A DNA stretch of 64,000 nucleotides from Anaerotignum propionicum (GCF_024461735.1 NZ_JANGAD010000002.1:310001-374000); one strand, 5' to 3'; counted from the first letter of the stretch, positions 16,398 to 24,767 are shown. Notes: generated by a model not told the origin, from the sequence alone. A program made the numbers and translations.

Positions 16398-16910
16398 TTA
16401 CACTTTTTGCATTTTAAAAATTTGGGGTGCATATCCTGCCAAAATACGGATAACAATAATTTGGATCACAGTCATCACGCAGGTTTGTATGATTCTTGTA
16501 GGCATTAATGCCCAGAATGGTGTGCCATATAGCATTGAAATCCATTGGGTATTTAAAAGCAAAGACCCAATGACTTGAGTGGTTATGGACGCCAACACAA
16601 TATTTTTGCCATTCACTTTTTTGTGTAGAAAAGCACCAAACAGTATACCGGTAAGGAATGCTGTGAGGGTGAACCCGGGAAAAAATTGCCCGATGGGGAA
16701 CAGTGTTGCTCCAAGAAAATCTGCAGCTGCCGCCACAATCCCTGCGGAGATAGGGCCTAAAAGCATACCTGCCAAGGCAATGGGTGCGAAGGCGAACCCG
16801 ATTTTTAAATCCCATGCAGAGATAGATAAAAATCGAGATAAGATAATTGAGAGCGCCATTAAGAGTGCCATAATGACAAGACGGTGGGTATAAGAAAACT
16901 TTTGTTGCAT
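16398..16910 (-). CDS. folT: ECF transporter S component, folate type
   Basis: Substrate-binding membrane subunit of an energy-coupling-factor transporter, 170 residues with six helices. It has the FolT-type stretches: ALLMALSIILSRF, KIGFAFAPIALAGMLLGP, AADFLGATLFPIGQFFPGFTLTAFL and late helix NTQWISMLYG. The shared EcfA/A'/T module is not in the window, which is normal for group II ECF systems. The THF riboswitch in its leader supports folate as the ligand. The ribosome binding site AAGGAGG lies 9 bases before the ATG and is partly inside a hairpin (AAAGACC with GGTCTTT). Confidence 0.92.
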   Translation of the reverse strand: MQQKFSYTHRLVIMALLMALSIILSRFLSISAWDLKIGFAFAPIALAGMLLGPISAGIVAAAADFLGATLFPIGQFFPGFTLTAFLTGILFGAFLHKKVNGKNIVLASITTQVIGSLLLNTQWISMLYGTPFWALMPTRIIQTCVMTVIQIIVIRILAGYAPQIFKMQKV

Positions 16911-17042
16911 GAAAAAAGACCTCCTTTTTGTTCTGCGGGGTCTTTAAAAAAAACCCCTTCATTATCGTAAAACATTACGCAAATAGCCCCAAATTATTGG
17001 GGTTGCTGTGATAATAAAGAGGAATCGCTTCTTCATTATTTG

Positions 17043-17140
17043 ACAGCGGGATGCGGGGTTTGTACCGCAAGGAATAACCTTTTCGTTCTCGTGGCAACTC
17101 CCCGTCCACAAGACACTTAACGCACAAAGCCCTACTCTGT
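17043..17140 (-). ncRNA. tetrahydrofolate (THF) riboswitch
   Basis: Read on the minus strand the element shows the THF-I consensus in order: AGAGTAGG, TGCGTTAAGTG, GGACGGGGAGTTGCC, AACGAAAAG, TTGCGG, and CCCCGCATCCCGCT, closed by ACAG with CTGT. It lies about 130 bases upstream of folT. Between it and the gene are a CCCCAA/TTGGGG hairpin (about 16992-17007) and an AAAGACC/GGTCTTT hairpin that covers part of the folT ribosome binding site, so control of translation initiation is likely. Confidence 0.92.
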
Positions 17141-17206
17141 ATTTGCACATGGTTTCCCATGCAAATTCATTGTAACATTCTTTATCTATTGGGTAAATAG
17201 ACTATT

Positions 17207-17779
17207 TTACAGAACAAAGGCACGAGTAAAGGAGTATTTTGAGTCAAAAGTACCCGCCAGCAAAACTCTGCCCATATCCATACCAAATTCTTTGGTTAAT
17301 TTCATAAAAAGACGGTCACTTTCCATAAAGCCCCCATTGGAAAAGCAAAAACACATGGCAAAGGCATTTTTTGGAATGCTACCAAAGCCCTCTTCAGGAA
17401 TTGAAACGATTTTTCGTCCATTTTCTTCCGAAAGCCTTTCTTTCAGTTCGGTTAGTTCAAAGTCCAAATGAAGAAAGCCTTGTGAGGCGTAGTAAATGGC
17501 CGTGATAAAATCTGCCAAATCCGTCTCAGCCCGAAAGGGCAGGGTATATTTTTGCGTTCGGGGGTAGTCACCCACAGTGCAGACAAACCAAGGGGTTTCT
17601 CCAGCCAAGAAGGATGCTGCATATAATTTTTTTGTCAGTATATTCGTTTCATTAACCGCAAACACTAAGGTATTCCCAGTGATTTCCGAAACGAGTGGTA
17701 ATTTTTCCTGTTTGAGTAAAGAGATTAAAGAATCGGATGCGCCAATAAGGCGAATGCCGTCTGTATGAAATCCGAGCAT
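17207..17779 (-). CDS. protein of unknown function
   Basis: A 190-residue soluble protein I cannot assign. It has no signal peptide, membrane helix or cysteine cluster. It starts MLGFHTDGIRLIGASDSL and has a central acidic/aromatic part (ETDLADFITAIYYASQGFLHLDFELTEL) and a C-terminal stretch rich in Phe, Gly and Met (CFCFSNGGFMESDRLFM). AAAGGAGG precedes the ATG at a good distance, so it is very likely expressed. It lies alone between the folT riboswitch leader and the divergent sufC-like gene. Confidence 0.7.
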   Translation of the reverse strand: MLGFHTDGIRLIGASDSLISLLKQEKLPLVSEITGNTLVFAVNETNILTKKLYAASFLAGETPWFVCTVGDYPRTQKYTLPFRAETDLADFITAIYYASQGFLHLDFELTELKERLSEENGRKIVSIPEEGFGSIPKNAFAMCFCFSNGGFMESDRLFMKLTKEFGMDMGRVLLAGTFDSKYSFTRAFVL

Positions 17780-17887
17780 AGGATGCCCTCCTTTGTGTTG
17801 TTTTGTATGAATACTATTGTAATATAGGGGAGCAAAAATGAAAAGAATGTTTTTATACAGGAAAAACGCTAAAAAAATCGAAAAATA

Positions 17888-17917
17888 TTGACAGTCTATT
17901 TGGAAAATTGTTATAAT
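17888..17917 (+). promoter_or_regulatory. promoter of the Suf-like operon
   Basis: TTGACA at 17888-17893, an 18-base spacer and a perfect TATAAT at 17912-17917. The leader would be about 58 bases. Confidence 0.75.
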
Positions 17918-17982
17918 TTAGGATAGCATTTTTTGTAGTATGCGTAAGAAAAGGTGAAAGCCTTTAAAATGGAGGAAAGCAT

Positions 17983-18708
17983 ATGTTGGAGTTAAAGAAC
18001 GTATCTTTTTCGGCTGATGGGAAAGAGATATTAAAAAATATCAATTTAGTAATTGAAGATGAAAAATTTGTTGTTATGACAGGGCCAAATGGAGGGGGAA
18101 AATCCACATTGGCTAAGATTATCGCAGGGATTCAAAAGCCCGTCAGCGGTCAAATTTTATTGGATGGACAAGATATTACAGATTGGAGCATTACAAAGCG
18201 GGCAAATTCCGGCATTAGCTTTGCGTTTCAACAGCCTGTTCGCTTTAAAGGGGTAACGGTTAAGGATTTGATTACCCTTGCTAGTGGGAAAGCTTTAAGC
18301 ACAGCTGCGGCTTGTGAATATTTGTCTGAGGTTGGCCTTTGTGCCAAAGATTATATTGACCGTGAAATTAATGGAAGCCTTTCCGGTGGAGAATTAAAGC
18401 GCATCGAGATTGCTACGGTTATGGCAAGAAAAACAAAGCTCACCTTGTTTGATGAACCTGAGGCAGGCATTGATTTATGGAGCTTTAAAAATCTAATTGA
18501 TGTCTTTGAAAAAATGCATGGAGAAATTAAAGGGTCTATTTTAATTATCTCTCATCAGGAACGTATTTTGGATATTGCCGATCAGGTTGTGGTAATCAGC
18601 GGCGGTGAAGTTTCCAAGGTGGGGACAAAAGAAGAGGTTTTACCCGGATTGTTTGGTGTGGATTTGGGTTGCAAGTATTTTAAGGGGGTTTCATACCATG
18701 TTGAGTGA
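17983..18708 (+). CDS. sufC: SufC-like Fe-S cluster assembly ATPase
   Basis: ABC-type ATPase of 241 residues in the SufC family, which powers Fe-S cluster assembly on a SufB/D scaffold. It shows Walker A GPNGGGKST, a Q-loop at FAFQQP, signature SLSGGELKR, Walker B LTLFDEPEAGIDLWS (SufC-type EAGID) and switch histidine ISHQ. No membrane partner follows; instead the next gene overlaps by 11 bases and encodes a SufB/D-type protein. GGAGG precedes the ATG. The overlap implies translational coupling. No sufS, sufU or separate sufD is present, so this is a two-component unit. Confidence 0.92.
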   Translation: MLELKNVSFSADGKEILKNINLVIEDEKFVVMTGPNGGGKSTLAKIIAGIQKPVSGQILLDGQDITDWSITKRANSGISFAFQQPVRFKGVTVKDLITLASGKALSTAAACEYLSEVGLCAKDYIDREINGSLSGGELKRIEIATVMARKTKLTLFDEPEAGIDLWSFKNLIDVFEKMHGEIKGSILIISHQERILDIADQVVVISGGEVSKVGTKEEVLPGLFGVDLGCKYFKGVSYHVE

Positions 18709-19621
18709 CATTATTAAAAATTTACTCGCTGAGGTGGCAGGTATTCAAAATATTCCCACTGCCGGTGCGTTTAATATCCGTAGCAATGGTAAGAGTGCAG
18801 GACGCAATTCTACGGAAACCATTCAGATTATTCCCAAAGAGGATGGCTCGGGGATTGATATTATTGTGAAGCCCGGAACCAAGAATGAAAGTGTGCATAT
18901 TCCTGCTTTGGTGACTGAAACTGATTTGCATGATGTGGTTTATAATGATTTTCATATTGGCGAAGGTGCAGATGTGACCATTGTTGCCGGTTGCGGTATC
19001 CACAACTGTGGAAGTGGAATTTCTCAGCACGATGGAATACATCGCTTTTTTGTAGGGAAAAATGCTAAAATCAAATATATTGAAAAGCATATAGGCGAAG
19101 GGGATGGCGATGGACAGAATATTATCAACCCCCAAACGCATATTATTGCAGAAGAAAACAGTTACGTGGAAATGGATACTGTACAGCTAAAAGGTGTAGA
19201 TTCCACAAAACGTATTTCCAGTGCTAAGTTGGCAGAAGGAGCAACGGTTGTAATCAAAGAGAAGATTATGACCCATGGCTCTCAGTATGCAGAAACTTCT
19301 TTTGATGTTGACTTGGATGGTGCGGGGAGCAGTGCAAAGTTGATTTCCCGTTCTGTTGCCAGAGATAATTCTAGACAGCTGTTCCGTTCTAAATTAAGCG
19401 GAAACAATGCTTGCTATGGACACTCTGAATGTGATGCTATCATTATGGATCAAGGCATTGTTGCGGCAGAGCCCGAAATTATTGCAAACAATGTGGATGC
19501 ATCTTTAATTCACGAGGCGGCTATCGGCAAAATTGCAGGGGAACAGTTGACAAAGCTTATGACCCTGGGATTGACGGAAAAAGAAGCGGAAGCTCAAATT
19601 ATAAACGGGTTCTTAAAATAA
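18698..19621 (+). CDS. SufB/SufD-family Fe-S scaffold protein
   Basis: A 307-residue SufB/SufD-family protein, shorter than SufB (about 465) or SufD (about 420). The beta-helix core is evident in repeated short strands (VTIVAGCGIHNCGSGISQHDGIHRF, SYVEMDTVQLKG, ATVVIKEKIMTHG) and the C-terminal helical part has the family stretch AEPEIIANNVDASLIHEAAIGKI followed by LTLGLTEKEAEAQIINGFL. It would pair with the SufC-like ATPase. The start at 18698 overlaps sufC; GGGGG lies upstream. The reduced gene pair resembles the minimal SufBC/SMS systems described in archaea and anaerobes. Confidence 0.87.
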   Translation: MLSDIIKNLLAEVAGIQNIPTAGAFNIRSNGKSAGRNSTETIQIIPKEDGSGIDIIVKPGTKNESVHIPALVTETDLHDVVYNDFHIGEGADVTIVAGCGIHNCGSGISQHDGIHRFFVGKNAKIKYIEKHIGEGDGDGQNIINPQTHIIAEENSYVEMDTVQLKGVDSTKRISSAKLAEGATVVIKEKIMTHGSQYAETSFDVDLDGAGSSAKLISRSVARDNSRQLFRSKLSGNNACYGHSECDAIIMDQGIVAAEPEIIANNVDASLIHEAAIGKIAGEQLTKLMTLGLTEKEAEAQIINGFLK

Positions 19622-19644
19622 AACCTCTCAAAGGAGATGGGTAT

Positions 19645-20169
19645 GTGAGCAATACAGCAAAAAAGGAAATTATCAGTTGGGTTAAAACGATCCTTTTGGC
19701 GGTGGTTTTGGCCGGAGCGGTAAATACACTATTAATTGTAAATGCGCAGGTTCCAACAGGTTCTATGGAAACTACCATTATGACGGGGGATCGCATTTTG
19801 GCCCTTCGTACCTCTTATTGGTTTGACCAACCGGAAAGAGGCGATGTGGTTGTATTCCGTTATCCTGATGACCCTGAGCAGAAAACCTTATTTGTAAAGC
19901 GTATTATTGGCTTGGGCGGTGACGTGGTTCAGGTTCAAAACGGAAGTGTGCTTGTCAATGGCGAAGCTTTAAATGAGCCTTATCTGGAAGTGATAACCCA
20001 AGGGGACTTTGGTCCTTATGAGGTGCCCGATGGTAGTTATTTTATGATGGGGGATAATCGTAACAAATCCTTAGATTCCCGTTATTGGGAGCATCAGTTT
20101 GTGGAGAAAAATAAAATATTAGGCAAGGTGGTACTGCGCTACTATAAGGGCTTTAAGTGGATATCATAA
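19645..20169 (+). CDS. lepB: signal peptidase I
   Basis: Membrane protease of 174 residues that removes signal peptides from secreted proteins. One N-terminal helix (about 9-33) precedes the catalytic domain. The serine-lysine dyad is visible as Ser40 in VPTGSMETT and Lys85 in LFVKRIIGL, and the late box GDNRNKSLDSRYW matches the family. The start codon is GTG at 19645 with AAGGAG about 9 bases upstream; an ATG two bases earlier is out of frame. It follows the Suf-like genes by 23 bases, so it is probably cotranscribed without an obvious functional link. Confidence 0.95.
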   Translation: MSNTAKKEIISWVKTILLAVVLAGAVNTLLIVNAQVPTGSMETTIMTGDRILALRTSYWFDQPERGDVVVFRYPDDPEQKTLFVKRIIGLGGDVVQVQNGSVLVNGEALNEPYLEVITQGDFGPYEVPDGSYFMMGDNRNKSLDSRYWEHQFVEKNKILGKVVLRYYKGFKWIS

Positions 20170-20184
20170 GGGGAGGGCAATGGT

Positions 20185-20562
20185 ATGAACAATAAAGACA
20201 AGCTGCTTTTAACCTTTCTTGGCTTGTTGGTGATTGTAGCTTTTATCGGCGGTCAGATGTGGAACAGTTACAAGGATTTCAGCAAAGAAAAATGGGTCAA
20301 CTATGAAGGAAACAGCCGTCAAGCCATTGTGAAAGATTTTTTTGACCGAACCATTATTGACGGTATTTCCCAAGAGGAGCTAAAAGGCTATTTGGGAGAG
20401 CCTGATGATAGTAAAGATGGAGAGCTGATTTACTACTTGGGTACACCCAGAGGCTTCTTTGGTGACAAGGAAGGCCCAGAGGAGCAGCTTGTTTTTACCT
20501 TTCAGGATGGGACGGCTATCGGGGTGACCAGAGTCCCTGTAACTACCCAAGATTCAGAATAG
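20185..20562 (+). CDS. small membrane-anchored protein of unknown function
   Basis: A 125-residue protein with one N-terminal helix (about residues 7-24) and an extracytoplasmic domain. The domain has an ISQEELKGYLGEPDDSKDGELIYYLG stretch, which resembles small lipoprotein or BamE-like folds where a helix is followed by a 'GxPd...w.Y.lg' hairpin; this likeness is only suggestive. GGGGAGGG precedes the ATG. It lies 15 bases after lepB and 12 bases before the next small gene, so it is part of that operon. Confidence 0.7.
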   Translation: MNNKDKLLLTFLGLLVIVAFIGGQMWNSYKDFSKEKWVNYEGNSRQAIVKDFFDRTIIDGISQEELKGYLGEPDDSKDGELIYYLGTPRGFFGDKEGPEEQLVFTFQDGTAIGVTRVPVTTQDSE

Positions 20563-20574
20563 GAGATGGTCTTT

Positions 20575-20778
20575 ATGAAGTGTCCTTTTTGTCAAGAAGA
20601 AATGTCCCAAGGACATTTGGAATCAGGTAGATATTTTACTTGGAAGACAAAAGATGAGAACGGAAAAAAACAGGAATATCTTTTGGTAAAAAGCTATATG
20701 GGCGGAGCAAAGCTTTCGGGAGAGATTTGCCCTTATTGCCGTAAACTGATTTTAGATATACCAGAAAACCAAATATAA
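20575..20778 (+). CDS. PF20097 (DUF6487)-like zinc-ribbon protein
   Basis: A 67-residue protein with two CPxC pairs: MKCPFCQEEM at the N-terminus and GEICPYCRKL near the C-terminus, so a small zinc ribbon is expected. The middle holds charged and aromatic residues. It matches the pattern of the short PF20097 family of unknown role. The start at 20575 is chosen because AGGAG lies at a good distance; an in-frame ATG three codons upstream overlaps that site. A hairpin terminator follows at once. Confidence 0.8.
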   Translation: MKCPFCQEEMSQGHLESGRYFTWKTKDENGKKQEYLLVKSYMGGAKLSGEICPYCRKLILDIPENQI

Positions 20779-20811
20779 AAATTCGAAATGTAATTAATTT
20801 CGGATTTTTTG
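20779..20811 (+). terminator. intrinsic terminator after the zinc-ribbon gene
   Basis: ATTCGAAAT pairs with ATTTCGGAT (one wobble), followed by T6. The A/T-rich stem makes it moderately strong. Confidence 0.65.
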
Positions 20812-20858
20812 AGGAATAATACATAATACAATGCTTAAAAATGAAGGAGGAAAAAAAT

Positions 20859-21065
20859 ATGAAAGCGACAAAAGATATGACAATTGGTGAACTTTTAATG
20901 ATGGATAGAAGTGTTGGTGCTGTTTTGATGGAAAACGGCATGCACTGTGTTGGTTGCCCTTCTGCTGCAGCAGAAACTTTGGAAGAGGCAAGCATGGTAC
21001 ATGGTATGGATATTGAAAAGCTTATGTCAGATATCAATGGCTATTTTGCTTCAAAGGGCGAGTAA
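20859..21065 (+). CDS. DUF1858 redox-disulfide domain protein
   Basis: A 68-residue single-domain protein of the DUF1858/TIGR03980 type, often found fused to or near hybrid-cluster protein. It begins [44 protein letters not shown] in structure terms: helix, then the HCVGCPS motif with two cysteines spaced by two residues, then two helices. The cysteines probably form a redox disulfide. AAGGAGG precedes the ATG. A terminator lies before and after, so it is transcribed alone or by read-through. No hybrid-cluster protein gene is in the window. Confidence 0.88.
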   Translation: MKATKDMTIGELLMMDRSVGAVLMENGMHCVGCPSAAAETLEEASMVHGMDIEKLMSDINGYFASKGE

Positions 21066-21084
21066 AACAAAAAATAAACAAAAG

Positions 21085-21118
21085 GGCTGTAATGGAGGTT
21101 TCCATTACAGCCTAATTT
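21085..21118. terminator. bidirectional terminator after the DUF1858 gene
   Basis: A perfect 12-bp stem (GGCTGTAATGGA with TCCATTACAGCC) around a 4-base loop, then TAATTTTTATT. It also faces the convergent TPR-like gene. Confidence 0.85.
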
Positions 21119-21787
21119 TTATTCTTGTGTGTCAGCGTGGGCATTATGCTGTTCCAATTTCTCTTCTAAAAAGGAGAAATCAACACCAGTCACGCGATCA
21201 GGCCAATTTTCTCTGGCAATTTTCAACTGCTCTGTGGCAACATCCCATTTGCCTTCTTGCATCAATTCAAATATCTGAACAAAAGCAATCAAGCGTGGTA
21301 AATTTCCACCCATAGGAAGGCTAAGGAATTTCTTCTTGTATTTTTTAATGATATCCATAGCTTGGGCATTTTCTCCAAGGTGTATGAAAACATAGGCATA
21401 ATTCAAGAAATAAATAGAGTTATTGGCTTTTTTCAAAGCGCTGCTATTTATGCTTCTCATTTTTTCCAATGCTGTCTTAAAATCGCCCTTTTCCATATAA
21501 GCAACAGATATATTCAAGATTAGCATTGCACGAATATTGCTTGGGTTTTTGCCCTGCAGAAGCTTTTCAGTTTCCGCTATATATGCATCGGGGTCGGATT
21601 CGATGAGAGGCATTAACCCATTTATTTTTTCGGCAAATTTTTTAAACCAATGGGCGTAAAAGGCAAGACCCACACCCATGATAAAAATAAACAGGTAAAA
21701 TACAATTTGTGTACTGGCTCCCAATACACTCCCTGCACCCAAAAGCACTACCAATAATACTAATGCAGCTAAATAAAAGATTCTCAT
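21119..21787 (-). CDS. membrane protein with TPR-like C-terminal region, unknown function
   Basis: A 222-residue protein. Two N-terminal helices (about residues 3-25 and 28-47) anchor it, followed by a cytoplasmic helical region. That region reads like tetratricopeptide repeats: NIRAMLILNISVAYMEKGDFKTALEKMRSI, then NNSIYFLNYAYVFIHLGENAQAMDIIKKYKKKF. The start at 21787 has GGAGG upstream; a start 14 codons earlier does not. The role is unknown, and a scaffolding or assembly function is only a guess from the repeats. It lies convergent to the DUF1858 gene and downstream of an ABC-F gene on the same strand. Confidence 0.75.
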   Translation of the reverse strand: MRIFYLAALVLLVVLLGAGSVLGASTQIVFYLFIFIMGVGLAFYAHWFKKFAEKINGLMPLIESDPDAYIAETEKLLQGKNPSNIRAMLILNISVAYMEKGDFKTALEKMRSINSSALKKANNSIYFLNYAYVFIHLGENAQAMDIIKKYKKKFLSLPMGGNLPRLIAFVQIFELMQEGKWDVATEQLKIARENWPDRVTGVDFSFLEEKLEQHNAHADTQE

Positions 21788-21959
21788 TCCTTTTCCTCCT
21801 TCGTGTAGACGCTGATTCTTCCTGACCAATCAATGGCAAAAATTTCGTTGAACGGCATTTATATGCCGTAATTGGGTTGTGATAAGTTTATATCTTTATT
21901 AGACCAACTAAAATTTCTCCATTATCTGCATCCTTGGTGAATCGGTGCATCCTTCGTTT

Positions 21960-23876
21960 TTATTGGAGCTCTTCCCATTGGGCAAAGAGCGATTCCAACT
22001 GTTCTTCAAGCTTCGTTTTTTCTTCAAAAATCTGCTGTGCTTTTGTATAATCCGTGCTGGCATTGGCCATATCTTCGTCCGCTTTTGCAATGGCACTCTC
22101 GGTTTCTTCAATTTCTTGCTCTAAACGAGAAATCTTAGCTGCAAGCTTTCTTTCTGCCGCCTGTTGCTCCTTTTGCTTTAACCAATCTACCTTTGTTTCG
22201 CTGACTGCCACTGGTGCGGTGGAGGAGGATATCCCGGCTTCTTTTAGGCGTTCTGCCTCATTCCGGGCTTGCTCTGCCTTTTTTTCCAGATAATAATCAT
22301 AGTTGCCTGTATATTGGGTAACTCCGTTTGGGGATAATTCCAAGATTTTTTCTGCTGTTTTGTTAATAAAATAACGGTCGTGGGAAATGTAAACAACGGT
22401 TCCCTCATAGCAATTTAAGGCATTTTCCAACACTTCCTTTGAGAACATATCCAAATGGTTAGTAGGCTCATCCAGCATAAGCAGATTGGCTTTGGAAAGC
22501 ATAATTTTTGCTAGGGAGACACGGCCTTTCTCACCGCCACTTAAAGCAGAAATGGGTTTAAAAACATCATCATTGGTAAAAACAAAGGCTGCCAATACGT
22601 TTCGGATTTGTCCTGCTGTGAGATTTGGATAGGTATCAGAAATTTCTGCAAAAATAGTTTTAGTTTCATCCAGCTTTTGCTGTTCCTGATCATAGTATCC
22701 CACGTGGACATTGGTGCCCAAGCGAATAATGCCGGAATCCGCGGTAACCTCTCGCAGAAGCATTTTAAATAAAGTAGATTTACCTACACCATTAGGCCCA
22801 ATAATTGCTGCTTTTTCTCCACGCTTGACATCAAACCCCACAGATTGGAATATTTTATTGCCCCCGTAAGACTTGGAAAGGTCTTCGGTATGAAGCACGT
22901 CATTTCCGCTGATAATAAGGGGAGATAGCGTGAGACGCATTTGGTCGGGCAGAGACTCAGGTCTCGCTACACGCTCTATTTTATCTAAGGTTTTCTCACG
23001 GCTTTCCGCACGTTTAATGGACTTTTCCCGATTAAAGGAGCGAAGGGTGCGAATAACATCTTCTTGATGTTTGATTTCCTTTTGCTGATTATCAAAGGCC
23101 TTCTGCTGAATGTCTCTGTTGATTTCCTTTTGCTGGGTATAAAAGCTATAGTTTCCGTTGTAGATATAGGATTTTTTATGTTCAATTTCCACAACCTTAG
23201 TGACAATTCTATCTAAGAAATAGCGGTCGTGAGAAATAATCAATACAGCTCCGTCATAGCTTCTAAGGAAATCCTCCAACCATTCGATTGAAGCGATGTC
23301 CAAATGGTTTGTGGGCTCGTCCAAAAGGAGAATATCAGGCTTGGAAAGCAAAAGTTTACCAAGAAAAATGCGGGTTTTTTGACCACCGGAAAGCTGAGAA
23401 AGAGGGCGGTTAAAATCAGCCTCTCCAAAACCTAGGCCTTTTAGTACACCCCGCAGACGGCTTTGATAGCTATAACCGTCGTTTTGCTCAAAAAAATGTT
23501 GTAAACGAGAATATTCTTCCATCTTGTCGGACAATTCCTGTCCCGCAAGCGTCCCCATCTTGTTTTCCATTTCACGAAGAAGCTTTTCTGTTTCCAAAAT
23601 TTTTTCAAAAACCGATAGCATTTCTTCATAGATTGTTCGTGTGCTTTCGGTTTGCTGATTCTGTGCCATATACCCCAGAGAAGCATCTTTTTTCATGTAA
23701 TACTCTCCGCCGTCGGCGGACGTTTCTCCTGTAAGTACACGGAACAAAGTGGTTTTGCCCGCGCCGTTTACCCCTACAATTGCGGCTTTTTCCTTTTCTT
23801 CCAAATGGAAGGTAATTTTGTCTAAAACTACATCAATGCCATAAGCCTTGTGTAGATCTTTGCATGCTAGTATCAT
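21960..23876 (-). CDS. ABC-F family ATPase (YdiF/Uup-like)
   Basis: Soluble protein of 638 residues with two ABC modules and no membrane part. Module 1 has GVNGAGKTT and LSGGQKTRIFLGKLLLSKPDILLLDEPTNHLD; module 2 has GPNGVGKST and LSGGEKGRVSLAKIMLSKANLLMLDEPTNHLD. A charged linker lies between them and a C-terminal coiled-coil extension of about 80 residues follows (LEQEIEETESAIAKADED). Such proteins bind the ribosomal E site and act in translation or, in some subfamilies, antibiotic resistance. Which subfamily applies cannot be judged by eye. The start at 23876 follows GGAGG; an ATG 14 codons earlier lacks one. Confidence 0.9.
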   Translation of the reverse strand: MILACKDLHKAYGIDVVLDKITFHLEEKEKAAIVGVNGAGKTTLFRVLTGETSADGGEYYMKKDASLGYMAQNQQTESTRTIYEEMLSVFEKILETEKLLREMENKMGTLAGQELSDKMEEYSRLQHFFEQNDGYSYQSRLRGVLKGLGFGEADFNRPLSQLSGGQKTRIFLGKLLLSKPDILLLDEPTNHLDIASIEWLEDFLRSYDGAVLIISHDRYFLDRIVTKVVEIEHKKSYIYNGNYSFYTQQKEINRDIQQKAFDNQQKEIKHQEDVIRTLRSFNREKSIKRAESREKTLDKIERVARPESLPDQMRLTLSPLIISGNDVLHTEDLSKSYGGNKIFQSVGFDVKRGEKAAIIGPNGVGKSTLFKMLLREVTADSGIIRLGTNVHVGYYDQEQQKLDETKTIFAEISDTYPNLTAGQIRNVLAAFVFTNDDVFKPISALSGGEKGRVSLAKIMLSKANLLMLDEPTNHLDMFSKEVLENALNCYEGTVVYISHDRYFINKTAEKILELSPNGVTQYTGNYDYYLEKKAEQARNEAERLKEAGISSSTAPVAVSETKVDWLKQKEQQAAERKLAAKISRLEQEIEETESAIAKADEDMANASTDYTKAQQIFEEKTKLEEQLESLFAQWEELQ

Positions 23877-23951
23877 AGTTCTGTCCTCCGTATTTTCTGG
23901 GGATACAGGTATAATCATAACAGAAAAAGGCTGATAATAAAAGAGTTATTG

Positions 23952-23981
23952 TTGACAATAAAATAACATAAGTGCTATACT
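23952..23981 (+). promoter_or_regulatory. rex promoter with possible Rex operator
   Basis: TTGACA at 23952-23957, an 18-base spacer and TATACT at 23976-23981. The -35 lies in TTGTTGACAATAAAATAACA, which partly matches the Rex consensus TTGTTAANNNNTTAACAA (good left half, poorer right half), so autoregulation is possible. Confidence 0.6.
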
Positions 23982-24014
23982 GATTCTAAGTTGACAAGAG
24001 AGGATTTGGATAAA

Positions 24015-24716
24015 ATGGACAGTGAGAAGAGAATTTCGCCGGCGGTGATAAATCGGCTCCCAAGGTATTACCGCTATCTGGGCGATCTTTTGGAGAGCGA
24101 TATTACCAGAATATCGTCTAAGGAGCTTAGTGCAAAAATGAACATCACTGCATCTCAAATTCGCCAGGATTTAAATAATTTCGGTGGTTTTGGGCAGCAG
24201 GGCTACGGGTACAACGTAGAGTATCTGCACAATGAAATTAAGAAGATTCTCGGGTTGGACAGGTTATACAATATGATTGTGGTTGGTGGAGGAAATATTG
24301 GTCAGGCTTTGGTTAATTATACCAATTTTGAAAAACGTGGTTTTGTGATCAAGGCTGTGTTCGACATTAACCCACGCATCATCGGAATGACCATCCGTGG
24401 TGTAGAAGTTCATGATGTTGACAAAATGGAAGAATACATTAAAAACAATAGTATAGATGTTGCAATTCTTACTTTGCCACGTTCAAAGGCGGTTAAGGTT
24501 GCCAACGACTTAGCTAAATGGGGCGTGAAGGGTATGTGGAACTTCAGCCACGTTGATTTGCAGGTGCCTGAGGATGTTTTGGTTGAAAATGTGCATTTGA
24601 CAGACAGCTTAATGACCTTGCTTTATAAAATAAACGAGATGTATAGCGAGGAAAGCGAATTGCACCACCTTGCCAATGGATTACCCATTAAGCCAATTGT
24701 GGATTTGGAAGACTAA
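24015..24716 (+). CDS. rex: redox-sensing transcriptional repressor Rex
   Basis: NADH/NAD+ responsive repressor of fermentation and respiration genes. The 233-residue product starts MDSEKRISPAVINRLPRYYRYLGDLL, the usual Rex winged-helix opening, continues with SAKMNITASQIRQDLNNFGGFGQQGYGY for DNA contact, and has the Rossmann NADH site VVGGGNIGQALVNY. The C-terminus carries the domain-swap helix typical of Rex dimers. The start at 24015 is preferred: a TTG eight codons earlier lies almost at the predicted transcription start. Terminated directly downstream. Likely targets in this window include the iron alcohol dehydrogenase, by family knowledge only. Confidence 0.95.
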   Translation: MDSEKRISPAVINRLPRYYRYLGDLLESDITRISSKELSAKMNITASQIRQDLNNFGGFGQQGYGYNVEYLHNEIKKILGLDRLYNMIVVGGGNIGQALVNYTNFEKRGFVIKAVFDINPRIIGMTIRGVEVHDVDKMEEYIKNNSIDVAILTLPRSKAVKVANDLAKWGVKGMWNFSHVDLQVPEDVLVENVHLTDSLMTLLYKINEMYSEESELHHLANGLPIKPIVDLED

Positions 24717-24723
24717 ACATGAA

Positions 24724-24756
24724 AAAAACTGCTCCCTAGCGGGCAGTTTTTATTTT
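24724..24756 (+). terminator. intrinsic terminator after rex
   Basis: AAAACTGC pairs with GCAGTTTT, with partial extra pairing in the CTCCCTAGCGGG interior, followed by T-rich sequence. Confidence 0.75.
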
Positions 24757-24767
24757 ATATAAAAAGG

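Noticed and set aside
16914-17160. Minus-strand open frames of about 60 residues in the folT leader
   Set aside because: They overlap the THF riboswitch and have no ribosome binding site.
21905-21960. Short direct repeat TGCATCCTT after the ABC-F gene
   Set aside because: Two 9-base copies 20 bases apart are too short to call a repeat element.
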